The notes: generated by a model not told the origin, from the letters alone. 7,730 nucleotides of DNA from JAVBOJ01 sp031550755 (GCA_031550755.1 JAVBOJ010000041.1:1-7730), one strand, 5' to 3'; counted from the stretch's first letter, positions 1 to 5,485 are shown. A program made the numbers and translations.

Positions 1-3
1 GTG

Positions 4-45
4 CTTTCTTTGGTGACTTTCTTTCGCACGACCAAAGAAAGTCAC
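4..45. repeat. Nested inverted repeat, REP-like
   Basis: GTGACTTTCTTT at 13-24 is the exact reverse complement of AAAGAAAGTCAC at 34-45, giving a 12-bp stem with a 9-nt loop. The right arm can also pair with an upstream copy: ACCAAAGAAAG (31-41) is complementary to CTTTCTTTGGT (4-14), so two stems compete for one arm. Sequences of this CTTTCTTTGGT/AAAGAAAGTCAC type recur between genes in many bacteria and are often mis-annotated as small proteins. Neither arm is followed by a T-run, so a simple terminator is not supported. Confidence 0.6.
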
Positions 46-70
46 GCCCCCGTCCATAAAACGATACACC

Positions 71-92
71 GGGACGCCGAGGGCGGCGTCCC
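71..92. repeat. 9-bp GC-rich hairpin, dispersed-repeat type
   Basis: GGGACGCCG (71-79) and CGGCGTCCC (84-92) form a perfect 9-bp stem around the 4-nt loop AGGG. The core resembles GGGACGCC-type palindromes that I recall as common between genes in gut Clostridia. The function is unknown, and there is no T-run to make it a terminator. Confidence 0.5.
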
Positions 93-173
93 CTACATAC
101 GCGGGGAGACGGGCGCGACCCGGGTCGGCGAGACGCTTCTATGTCACGTTCGCTGCGCCCCTGCCGCTCCGGT

Positions 174-206
174 TTTCCCTTCGGGCGGTTCCCGCCCTGC
201 GGGAAA
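174..206. repeat. Two-stage hairpin
   Basis: TTTCCC (174-179) pairs with GGGAAA (201-206). Inside it GGGCGG (183-188) pairs with CCGCCC (192-197) around a 3-nt loop. The two helices are separated by 3-nt internal loops on each side. No T-run follows, and the function is unknown. Confidence 0.4.
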
Positions 207-218
207 GACCTGCGCTTT

Positions 219-284
219 GTCGCGAAATAAGTCCGCGCGCCGCTCAAAGCAAGCTTCTCGTCTCCGCTTGCCTTATTTCGCGAC
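219..284. repeat. 13-bp inverted repeat with inner hairpin
   Basis: GTCGCGAAATAAG (219-231) is the exact reverse complement of CTTATTTCGCGAC (272-284). Immediately inside the right arm a second stem pairs GCAAGC (249-254) with GCTTGC (266-271), so the right arms are contiguous and the left arms are separated by a 17-nt bulge. It lies downstream of pyrB on the minus strand, but no T-run makes it an obvious terminator. Confidence 0.5.
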
Positions 285-307
285 CCGGGCCGGCGCGCGC
301 TTCCAAT

Positions 308-323
308 TGTTTCACGTGAAACA
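308..323. other. parS chromosome-partitioning site (ParB/Spo0J binding)
   Basis: TGTTTCACGTGAAACA is a perfect 16-bp palindrome identical to the consensus parS sequence bound by ParB/Spo0J in Firmicutes and many other bacteria. ParB loads here, spreads along the DNA and recruits SMC to segregate newly replicated origins. The site sits in the gap two bases beyond the pyrB stop codon. It differs from the related Noc site, which carries a CCCGGG core. parS sites usually cluster near the replication origin, so the locus may be origin-proximal; that last step is inference. Confidence 0.85.
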
Positions 324-325
324 TT

Positions 326-1378
326 TTACTCCGCCGCTTCCTCGCAGTAGGCGCAAGCGCCGTCTTTCACCGTCGCGGGAAGGTAGGCGTCGGTCCGGGT
401 GATGCAGCGCGGGTTGCGGCAGACATGCGCCGTCGGCTGTTCGCCGGACGGCATGGTCAGCGGGCGGGTGCCCTCCTCGAACAGCCGCAGCAGCAGCGCC
501 ATGCGGACGACCATGCCCAAGCGCGCCTGCTCAAAGTAGGCGGCGCGCGGGTCGGCGTCCACTTCGTGGCTGATTTCATCCACACGCGGCAGCGGATGCA
601 GCACCACCAGCTCCCGCCGCGCCAGCGCCAGCTTCGCGCCGGTCAGGATGTAAATCCCCCGGTACCGGGCGTATTCCGCCGGGTCGGCGAACCGCTCTTT
701 TTGCACCCGCGTCATATACAGCACGTCCAGATAGGGCAGCGTGTCCTCCAGCGCGGTGACCTCGACGAACGCTTTCCCTTGCGCCCGTAAGGATTCCCGC
801 AGATACGCCGGGATGGACAGCGCCGGCGGCGAGATGAAATGGAAGGAAATATCGGGGAACAGACAGAGAGCCCGGATCAACGAGTGCACAGTACGTCCGT
901 TCTTTAAGTCGCCGCAAAACCCGATGGACATGCCCCCAACACCGCCGCGCAGACGGGTCAGCGTCGCGAGATCGGCCAGCGTCTGGGTCGGGTGGAGATG
1001 CCCGCCGTCGCCGGCGTTGATGACCGGCACGCGGGAATACAGCGACGCGGCCAGCGCCGCGCCCTCGCGCGGGTGGCGCAGCACGACGGCGTCGGCATAG
1101 CCGGAGCACATAATGACGGTGTCCTTGAGCGTTTCGCCCTTGGCCGCCGAGGAGGCCGCCGGATCGTTCATGGAAAAGACGCCGCCGCCCAGCCGCAGCA
1201 TGGCCGCCTGGAAGGAGAAGTTCGTGCGGGTGGACGGCTCATAAAAAAGGGACGCCATGGCGCGTCCGCGGGCGGCGTCCCGGTAGTCGTCCGGATGGGC
1301 CAGCATGTCGTCAAACCGTTGGTAGAGAGACTCCCAGCCCGGCAGCGAGAGATCGGAAAAGTCCAAATAGTGCAGCAT
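326..1378 (-). CDS. pyrB: Aspartate carbamoyltransferase with fused PyrI-like zinc knuckle
   Basis: The enzyme joins carbamoyl phosphate and L-aspartate to make N-carbamoyl-aspartate, the committed step of pyrimidine synthesis, in the cytosol. Of 350 residues, the carbamoyl-phosphate site STRT is at 49-52, S76 and K80 match the E. coli 80s loop, then R101, HPTQT at 129-133, a GDLKNGRTVHSL stretch, YMTRVQKERF and HPLPRVDEIS. These match the E. coli-type chain, which normally binds a separate PyrI. Here the catalytic part ends near residue 305 and a tail follows with C320-x4-C325 and C342-x2-C345, the spacing of the PyrI zinc site. The PyrI nucleotide-binding domain is absent, and no pyrI lies nearby. 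The start was set at 1378 because AGGAGG lies 9 nt upstream; a start at 1438 would add 20 Arg- and Phe-rich residues overlapping the promoter. The gene is transcribed alone. Confidence 0.93.
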   Translation of the reverse strand: MLHYLDFSDLSLPGWESLYQRFDDMLAHPDDYRDAARGRAMASLFYEPSTRTNFSFQAAMLRLGGGVFSMNDPAASSAAKGETLKDTVIMCSGYADAVVLRHPREGAALAASLYSRVPVINAGDGGHLHPTQTLADLATLTRLRGGVGGMSIGFCGDLKNGRTVHSLIRALCLFPDISFHFISPPALSIPAYLRESLRAQGKAFVEVTALEDTLPYLDVLYMTRVQKERFADPAEYARYRGIYILTGAKLALARRELVVLHPLPRVDEISHEVDADPRAAYFEQARLGMVVRMALLLRLFEEGTRPLTMPSGEQPTAHVCRNPRCITRTDAYLPATVKDGACAYCEEAAE

Positions 1379-1397
1379 ACGGCGGCGCCTCCTGTGG

Positions 1398-1425
1398 GGC
1401 GAAAATTTGGCGAAAAATCGCCAAA
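1398..1425. promoter_or_regulatory. Candidate operator over the pyrB transcription start
   Basis: TTTGGCGA (1406-1413) and TCGCCAAA (1418-1425) form an 8-bp dyad with a 4-nt centre. GGCGAAAA occurs twice in direct orientation (1398 and 1409), 11 bp or about one helical turn apart. The dyad lies just downstream of the pyrB -10 box and covers the expected start site, so a repressor bound here would block transcription. Alternatively it is a small hairpin at the 5' end of the mRNA. No regulator is identified. Confidence 0.35.
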
Positions 1426-1428
1426 AAA

Positions 1429-1457
1429 AGTATACCACGCCGTCCGGTCGCGGTCAA
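1429..1457 (-). promoter_or_regulatory. pyrB promoter (sigma-A type)
   Basis: Reading the minus strand, TTGACC (1457-1452) and TATACT (1434-1429) are separated by exactly 17 bp. Both boxes are close to the consensus TTGACA/TATAAT. Transcription should start about 50 nt before the pyrB start codon, leaving room for the dyad at 1406-1425 and the Shine-Dalgarno sequence. Confidence 0.75.
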
Positions 1458-1492
1458 GTTGCCCGTTTATGCACTCCGGTTTCCATAACATT

Positions 1493-1522
1493 GGTGCATA
1501 ACTCGGTGGATAATGGGGATAA
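1493..1522 (-). repeat. Three tandem DnaA-box-like 9-mers
   Basis: On the minus strand TTATCCCCA (1522-1514), TTATCCACC (1513-1505) and TTATGCACC (1501-1493) lie head to tail with 0 and 3 bp between them. They match the DnaA box TTATCCACA at 8/9, 8/9 and 7/9 positions. None is perfect, and no AT-rich unwinding region sits directly beside them, so an origin is not claimed. They may titrate DnaA or be chance in this moderately AT-rich gap. Confidence 0.35.
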
Positions 1523-1550
1523 CTCTTGCGGCGTCATGGGTTTTGAAATC

Positions 1551-1629
1551 ATGCCGCCGGTTTGTCATTATTCATGCCGACTGTATAGGTAATTTTCGCC
1601 AACAAGTAAGAACAATGACCCGGCGGCAT
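1551..1629. repeat. 79-bp imperfect palindrome
   Basis: ATGCCGCCGG (1551-1560) plus GTCATT (1564-1569) are matched in reverse complement by AATGAC (1614-1619) plus CCGGCGGCAT (1620-1629). The result is a 16-bp stem with a 3-nt bulge and a 44-nt centre. It lies between the terminator of the upstream gene and the pyrB promoter, so it should be little transcribed. It could be a small non-autonomous element or a DNA-binding site; no target duplication is evident. Confidence 0.45.
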
Positions 1630-1647
1630 CGGTTGTTTCCCCTGTAT

Positions 1648-1681
1648 AAAAAAATTGCCCGGATTTACTCCGAGCAATTTT
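1648..1681 (-). terminator. Rho-independent terminator of the GGDEF-EAL gene
   Basis: On the minus strand a 12-bp stem (1681-1670 with 1662-1651) closes a 7-nt loop and runs into seven T residues (1654-1648). One pair is U-G on the minus strand but C-A on the plus strand, which favours minus-strand function. It ends transcription from the gene stopping at 1728 and insulates pyrB. Confidence 0.8.
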
Positions 1682-1694
1682 ATCCCTGTTATAT

Positions 1695-1720
1695 TCCCAG
1701 CAACGCCCACGTTGCTGGGA
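1695..1720 (-). terminator. Perfect 11-bp stem-loop just after the GGDEF-EAL stop
   Basis: TCCCAGCAACG (1695-1705) and CGTTGCTGGGA (1710-1720) pair perfectly around a 4-nt loop, starting 7 nt beyond the stop codon. There is no T-run after it, so it is either an RNA 3'-end stabiliser or the first of two tandem hairpins, with 1648-1681 as the real terminator. Confidence 0.5.
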
Positions 1721-1727
1721 GACGCAG

Positions 1728-3836
1728 TCATTGCGTTTCGTCACTGTCCGGCAGAAAATACTGCCGCAGGCAGGTGGACTCAAACACCTCGGGCGGGCAG
1801 GGCTTGCTGAAATAATACCCCTGCAGCTTGTCCACCTTCATGCCGATCAGCGTCTTCATCTGGGCGTGCTCCTCGACACCCTCGGCGCAGATCTCATGCT
1901 GGATGCTGTGCGCCAGATCGACGATGGCGGTGATAAACGACTGGTTGAACCCCGCGTCGCCGATGTCGCTCAAAAACGAACGGTCAATCTTGATTTCGTC
2001 CACCGGCAAGCTCCGCAGATAGCTCAGCGACGAATAGCCGGTGCCGAAGTCGTCCAGCGCGATGCGCACGCCCTGACGGCGCAGCTCGTTTAGAATGGCG
2101 ATGCCCTGCTGTATGTTGCCCATAATGGACGATTCGGTAATTTCCAGCGACAGGTTTTTGGGCGAAAGCCCCTCCTGACGGAGGATTTCATGTACTTTTT
2201 GCGGGAGCTCGTTGTCCTGGAGCTGCTTGGGCGAGAGGTTGACATTGCAGTTAAAATTCGGGCTGCATCCCGCGTCAATCCACCGCCGCGTCTGCCGCAC
2301 CGCCTGCGACAGCACCCACATGCCCACCGCGCCGATGAGGTCGGCGTCCTCCAAAATGGGGATAATGGTGGTGGGCGAGACCTCCTCGCCCTCGGGCGTA
2401 TACCAGCGCAGCAGCGCCTCCGCGCCGGTGCACAGCGGCGTGCCGGGCTTGACGATGGGCTGGTAGCAGAGCTGGAAGCCGCGAAAATCGTTCTCAATGG
2501 ACAGGCGCAGCTGCATTTCCAGCTCCAGCTGGCGCAAATATTCCTCCCGGTCGGCCGCCGAGGCGAAGGCATAGCCCTCCTGCTGGTTTTGGCGGGCCTT
2601 GCTCTTGGCCAGATCGGCCGCCGTCAGCAGCTCGTCGAGCTCGCGCCCGTCCTCGGGATACCGCGCCACGCCGTACCCGAGGTGGTAGCTGATGCGCTTG
2701 CCGTCCACGGTCAGCGGCTGCTCGGACTGCTTTAAACAGGTGGCGACGTACTGGTCGATCAGCGCGGCATCCTGAAACGGCAGGGTGACGACATACTGGT
2801 CGCGGTTGAATTTATACAGCGAGGCCGACCCCGGCAAAAACAGCCGCAGCTGGGCGGCCAGCTCGGCCAAAAACATATCGCCGGTGGCGTGGCCGTAGAG
2901 GTCGTTGATGGCCTTGAGGTTGCGGATGTCCACAAGCAACAGCGCGGCGGACTCGCACTGCTGGAGCATGTTGCGCACGTCATTGTACAGGCTCAGGCGG
3001 TTGGGCAGGCCGGTCAGCCGGTCGGTAAAGCTCTTGCGCTCCAGGAACTGATTGTACTTGTCCATCTCCTCGATGGACATGATAAACCCGGTCAGCATCA
3101 GGGGATTGCCGTCCTTGTCGTGGACGCCCTTGCCGCGGCAGGCCACCCAGACCGGTTTGTTGTCCCGGCCGATCATCCTATATTCCACCGCGTGCAGCGG
3201 ACATTTTTCATAAATAAACGCCTGCATCGACTCGATAAAATGCGCCCGATCCTCCGGCACGATATGGGCGATCCACGCCTCCAGCGCCGGCTTGAGATGG
3301 AGATTGCCCATGCTGACCAGCTCGGCCATTTTGGGCGAGAAGCGCACCTCGTTTCGCTGCGCGTCAAAGACATAGACCACACCGGAGGTGCCGTCCAGAA
3401 TCATGTCGTTGATGAGCTTGGTGCGCACCTGCTCGGAAATGTCCTGAATGGCGCCGCAAAAGAGACGCGGACGGCCGCGGGCGTCCCGCGCGCCGCGCCC
3501 CGAGGCGAGCACCCATATATAACCGCCTCCCAACGCGCGGAGGCGGAACTCACACAGGCAATTGTCCGTTTTGCCGCGGGAAAACAGGGAAAGCGCGGCG
3601 CAGACCTTCTGCACGTCTTCCGGATGCACAAACTCGGTAAATTTCCGCGAGGGGAACAGGGTTTCCCCGGGAAACGGCACCTTTTTCATCAGCGCCGGCG
3701 AGAGAGTGACCGTGTCGGTTTCGTAATCCAGCGTAAAAAAATACGCAGGCATTCCTTCCGCGATGAGCCGCGCTTTGAGCAATTCGTACTCGGTATCGGC
3801 ATGCGCGCGCTCGGCGTGTTTCATCTGTAGCTTCAT
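1728..3836 (-). CDS. PAS-PAS-GGDEF-EAL protein, probable c-di-GMP phosphodiesterase
   Basis: This predicted soluble protein of 702 residues has no membrane segment or signal peptide. Two PAS domains (about 25-135 and 147-258, each with a HPED/VPED-type and a W-containing strand typical of PAS_3) should sense an internal signal. A GGDEF domain follows (about 270-425), with DRLTGLPNR at its start. Its signature reads NRDQY at 344-348 instead of GGDEF, and no RxxD inhibitory site precedes it, so cyclase activity is unlikely. The EAL domain (about 455-690) keeps all expected metal and catalytic residues: E473 in EALLRW, N533, E565, D595-D596 in DDFGTGYSS, K616, E652 and Q672. The likely reaction is c-di-GMP to pGpG. 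The ATG at 3836 was chosen because AGGTGG lies 5 nt upstream; a GTG at 3845 falls inside that ribosome site. The gene stands alone, with a long structured leader. Confidence 0.93.
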   Translation of the reverse strand: MKLQMKHAERAHADTEYELLKARLIAEGMPAYFFTLDYETDTVTLSPALMKKVPFPGETLFPSRKFTEFVHPEDVQKVCAALSLFSRGKTDNCLCEFRLRALGGGYIWVLASGRGARDARGRPRLFCGAIQDISEQVRTKLINDMILDGTSGVVYVFDAQRNEVRFSPKMAELVSMGNLHLKPALEAWIAHIVPEDRAHFIESMQAFIYEKCPLHAVEYRMIGRDNKPVWVACRGKGVHDKDGNPLMLTGFIMSIEEMDKYNQFLERKSFTDRLTGLPNRLSLYNDVRNMLQQCESAALLLVDIRNLKAINDLYGHATGDMFLAELAAQLRLFLPGSASLYKFNRDQYVVTLPFQDAALIDQYVATCLKQSEQPLTVDGKRISYHLGYGVARYPEDGRELDELLTAADLAKSKARQNQQEGYAFASAADREEYLRQLELEMQLRLSIENDFRGFQLCYQPIVKPGTPLCTGAEALLRWYTPEGEEVSPTTIIPILEDADLIGAVGMWVLSQAVRQTRRWIDAGCSPNFNCNVNLSPKQLQDNELPQKVHEILRQEGLSPKNLSLEITESSIMGNIQQGIAILNELRRQGVRIALDDFGTGYSSLSYLRSLPVDEIKIDRSFLSDIGDAGFNQSFITAIVDLAHSIQHEICAEGVEEHAQMKTLIGMKVDKLQGYYFSKPCPPEVFESTCLRQYFLPDSDETQ

Positions 3837-3862
3837 GGCTCCCACCTCTCAAATGCCCCCCC

Positions 3863-3945
3863 GGATCAAACACGTCGCCAAAACACGGCGAAGCCTCGCC
3901 GCGGGCGGTCGTTTCCGACCTTCTCGGGATAAAGCGGGTTGATCC
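3863..3945 (-). promoter_or_regulatory. Candidate structured leader of the GGDEF-EAL mRNA
   Basis: On the minus strand GGATCAA (3945-3939) can pair with TTGATCC (3869-3863), enclosing two hairpins. One is GGTCG-GAAA-CGACC (3920-3907), with a GNRA tetraloop. The other is CGGCGA-GGCT-TCGCCG (3901-3886). TCGCC of the second hairpin could instead pair with GGCGA at 3879-3875, so two folds exclude each other. The structure ends 27 nt before the start codon. The conserved c-di-GMP-I riboswitch motifs were looked for and not found. It is a candidate only. Confidence 0.3.
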
Positions 3946-3990
3946 TATGCGCCGGGACGCGGCCTCCAATAGCCCTGCCATGCCGCCCGC

Positions 3991-4041
3991 GCGTGTGTTT
4001 TCAAAATCCCGAAGGGTCTCCGGCACTTTGAAAGCACACGC
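3991..4041. repeat. 15-position stem-loop in the divergent gap
   Basis: GCGTGTG-T-TTTCAAA (3991-4005) faces TTTGAAA-G-CACACGC (4027-4041). On the plus strand the central pair is U-G, giving an unbroken 15-bp stem with a 21-nt loop; on the minus strand it is a mismatch. The loop contains a small CCC-GAA-GGG hairpin. The strand bias hints at a plus-strand RNA, but no good promoter lies upstream. Confidence 0.4.
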
Positions 4042-4270
4042 CGAACTCTGGGCAATTCCGCGAAACCCGGCAAGATCACTTGCACGGTGCGTTGTTCCAT
4101 GATATTCTATTCTGAGTGATGTTTTTTCCGCCCGGAATTATCGTCATCGGACGCGCCGCCGTCCGTCCCCCGAAGGACGGGGATCGCCCGCATTCAGTCC
4201 GTTCCGAGCTTGGCCGTCGACAGGCGCACCCGGTTCGGAGTCGGCACACTTCCACCAGTGTGTGAAGCTT

Positions 4271-4299
4271 AGTATACTCTCTCCCTCGCGAAAATGCAA
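4271..4299 (-). promoter_or_regulatory. Possible promoter of the GGDEF-EAL gene
   Basis: On the minus strand TTGCAT (4299-4294) and TATACT (4276-4271) are 17 bp apart. If it is used, the mRNA leader is about 430 nt and contains the hairpins listed for this gap. The -10 box lies in the palindrome AGTATACT, so it could also serve the plus strand, but there the -35 position is poor. Confidence 0.4.
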
Positions 4300-4363
4300 G
4301 ATTGTATTCGAAAAAAGTTTTTAAAAATCGAAAAAAAGTAAAAAAAACAGGAGAATTTTTGCG

Positions 4364-5335
4364 ATGGCAAAACATCTGTTTGTCGTCAATCCGACCGCCG
4401 GACGCCGCGACATTTCCCCGGAAATAATCCCGGAGATCCACGCGCGCATGGCTTTGCGGGGCGAGCCCTATTGTATTGAAAGCACCCGGCACCCCGGGCA
4501 CGCCACCGAGCTCGTCCGCGACCATGTCGCCGACGGCGAGGCGTGGCGGGTCTACGTCTTCGGCGGCGACGGCACCCTCAGTGAGGCCATGCGCGGGCTG
4601 GCCGGGCGGGAAAACGCCGCGCTGGCGCATTTCCCCTGCGGCACCGGCAACGATTTTGTGCGCCTGTTCGGCGCGGACGCGGCCCGCTTCCGCGATTTGG
4701 ACGCGCTGCTGGACGGCGGGACGGCGACGGTCGATCTCATCCGCGCCGGCGACCGGCTGGCGCTCAACATCGCCTCGGTCGGGCTGGACGCCCGCATCGC
4801 CGCCGACCTGCACCGATTCCGCCGGCTGCCCATGCCGTATATTTTGTCGGTGATGTACAACTTTTTCCGCCGCATCCACCGCGCCTATGAGGTCACGGTG
4901 GACGGCGTGCGCCAGCCCGGGCGGTTTACCATTTTGGCGGCGGCCAACGGCCGGTGGTACGGCGCGGGCTTTCACGCCGCCCCCAACGCCGACCCCGGCG
5001 ACGGGCTGCTGGATTTTATTTTGGTGCCGGCCGTGTCGCGCCTGACGCTGCTGCGGCTGCTGCCCCAGTACGCCAAGGGGCGCGGGCCCGAGATCCCGCT
5101 CATCACCTACCTGCGCGGGCGGCGGATGGACATCGTCTGTCTCGACGGGGCGGACGCGGTCAACCTCGACGGGGAAACCAGGCTGGCGGACCGCGCCGGC
5201 TTTTCGGTGGCCGAGGAGCGGATGCAATTGATCATCCCGCGGGGCTGCTCTTGGGTATCAAATGAGAAAACAAAAGATTTTCCGCAAAAACAGGAGATGA
5301 ATGAAGCGACGGGCACATATTCTTCCTCTATCTGA
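4364..5335 (+). CDS. Diacylglycerol kinase-family lipid kinase (YegS/BmrU/DagK type)
   Basis: It probably phosphorylates a lipid, such as diacylglycerol, with ATP at the inner face of the membrane, returning diacylglycerol to phospholipid synthesis. Its 323 residues carry NPTAG at 9-13, the nucleotide-binding GGDGT at 67-71, PCGTGND at 91-97, NIASVGLDA at 135-143 and GDGLLDF at 212-218. A DGE at 269-271 supplies the glutamate expected of the DgkB class. The order and spacing fit the family, whose usual length is about 300; the last 25 residues are a polar tail without conservation I recognise. There is no signal peptide. The start is preceded by AGGAGA. The gene stops about 40 bp before the groES promoter, with no clear terminator, so some readthrough into the chaperone operon is possible. 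The exact lipid substrate cannot be read from the sequence. Confidence 0.88.
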   Translation: MAKHLFVVNPTAGRRDISPEIIPEIHARMALRGEPYCIESTRHPGHATELVRDHVADGEAWRVYVFGGDGTLSEAMRGLAGRENAALAHFPCGTGNDFVRLFGADAARFRDLDALLDGGTATVDLIRAGDRLALNIASVGLDARIAADLHRFRRLPMPYILSVMYNFFRRIHRAYEVTVDGVRQPGRFTILAAANGRWYGAGFHAAPNADPGDGLLDFILVPAVSRLTLLRLLPQYAKGRGPEIPLITYLRGRRMDIVCLDGADAVNLDGETRLADRAGFSVAEERMQLIIPRGCSWVSNEKTKDFPQKQEMNEATGTYSSSI

Positions 5336-5376
5336 AAATTCGGGCAAATTTCAGCCGAAAACGGGATCATATCCAT

Positions 5377-5405
5377 TTGCAGAAACGGCCGCAAAGCCGT
5401 ATGAT
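5377..5405 (+). promoter_or_regulatory. groES-groEL promoter
   Basis: TTGCAG (5377-5382) and TATGAT (5400-5405) are separated by 17 bp. The predicted start falls about 7 bases later, next to the CIRCE operator at 5416. This is the usual arrangement for HrcA-controlled chaperone operons driven by the housekeeping sigma factor. Confidence 0.75.
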
Positions 5406-5415
5406 AGGGAAGGCG

Positions 5416-5442
5416 TTAGCACTCCACGTCTATGAGTGCTAA
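5416..5442 (+). promoter_or_regulatory. CIRCE operator (HrcA binding site)
   Basis: TTAGCACTC-N9-GAGTGCTAA matches the CIRCE consensus exactly, and flanking G5415/C5443 extends the dyad to 10 bp. The repressor HrcA binds here and blocks groES-groEL transcription until heat shock or unfolded protein titrates GroEL, which HrcA needs for activity. The site lies in the 5' leader just after the predicted start, and may also affect mRNA stability. hrcA is not in this window. Confidence 0.97.
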
Positions 5443-5485
5443 CGGCCCCACACAGGAAACTTATTGAGAAACAGGGAGGTAACGT

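Larger units (their letters stand above)
1..307. other. Gene-free, palindrome-rich intergenic stretch
   Basis: No credible gene is seen here. The plus-strand frame that stays open through 1-402 has no recognisable protein character and runs over the inverted repeats and into the 3' end of pyrB. What the stretch holds is a series of inverted repeats: 4-45, 71-92, 174-206 and 219-284, described separately. Such dense GC-rich palindromes resemble dispersed intergenic repeats of high-GC Clostridia. That resemblance is from memory and was not searched. Confidence 0.7.
3837..4363. other. 527-bp divergent intergenic region
   Basis: This gap separates the minus-strand phosphodiesterase gene from the plus-strand lipid kinase gene. 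I see no protein gene. It holds several inverted repeats: 3863-3945, 3991-4041, CCGTCC/GGACGG at 4163-4180 and CACACT/AGTGTG at 4245-4262. Candidate promoters are a minus-strand one at 4271-4299 and a weak plus-strand one, TTGCAC (4080-4085) and TATTCT (4103-4108) at 17-bp spacing. From 4311 to 4347 four A-tracts are spaced roughly a helical turn apart, ending at the kinase ribosome site AGGAGA (4350-4355). Confidence 0.6.

Noticed and set aside
1..402. Open plus-strand frame of 133 codons at the left edge
   Set aside because: It runs across several inverted repeats and the parS site and overlaps the pyrB 3' end antisense. Its composition is Arg/Pro-rich with no recognisable motif, and REP-like repeats commonly create such frames.
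1379..1438. Upstream start for pyrB at 1438
   Set aside because: It would add 20 Arg- and Phe-rich residues encoded over the -10 box and the dyad. The ATG at 1378 has a good AGGAGG and matches the family N-terminus.
3550..4026. Minus-strand frame spanning the leader and the start of the GGDEF-EAL gene
   Set aside because: It is out of frame with the well-supported GGDEF-EAL gene, has no clear ribosome site, and its protein shows no family character.
3846..4140. c-di-GMP-I or -II riboswitch in the phosphodiesterase leader
   Set aside because: The conserved core segments I know for these classes were looked for on both strands and not found; only generic hairpins and a GNRA loop are present.
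4250..4278. Plus-strand promoter using TATACT at 4273-4278 for the lipid kinase
   Set aside because: The -35 position at 16-18 bp spacing reads TTCCAC or worse. The same palindromic box has a better -35 on the minus strand.
4076..5227. Long minus-strand frame of 383 codons opposite the lipid kinase
   Set aside because: It is the antisense shadow of a high-GC gene with clear DagK motifs. It lacks motifs and extends into the promoter gap.
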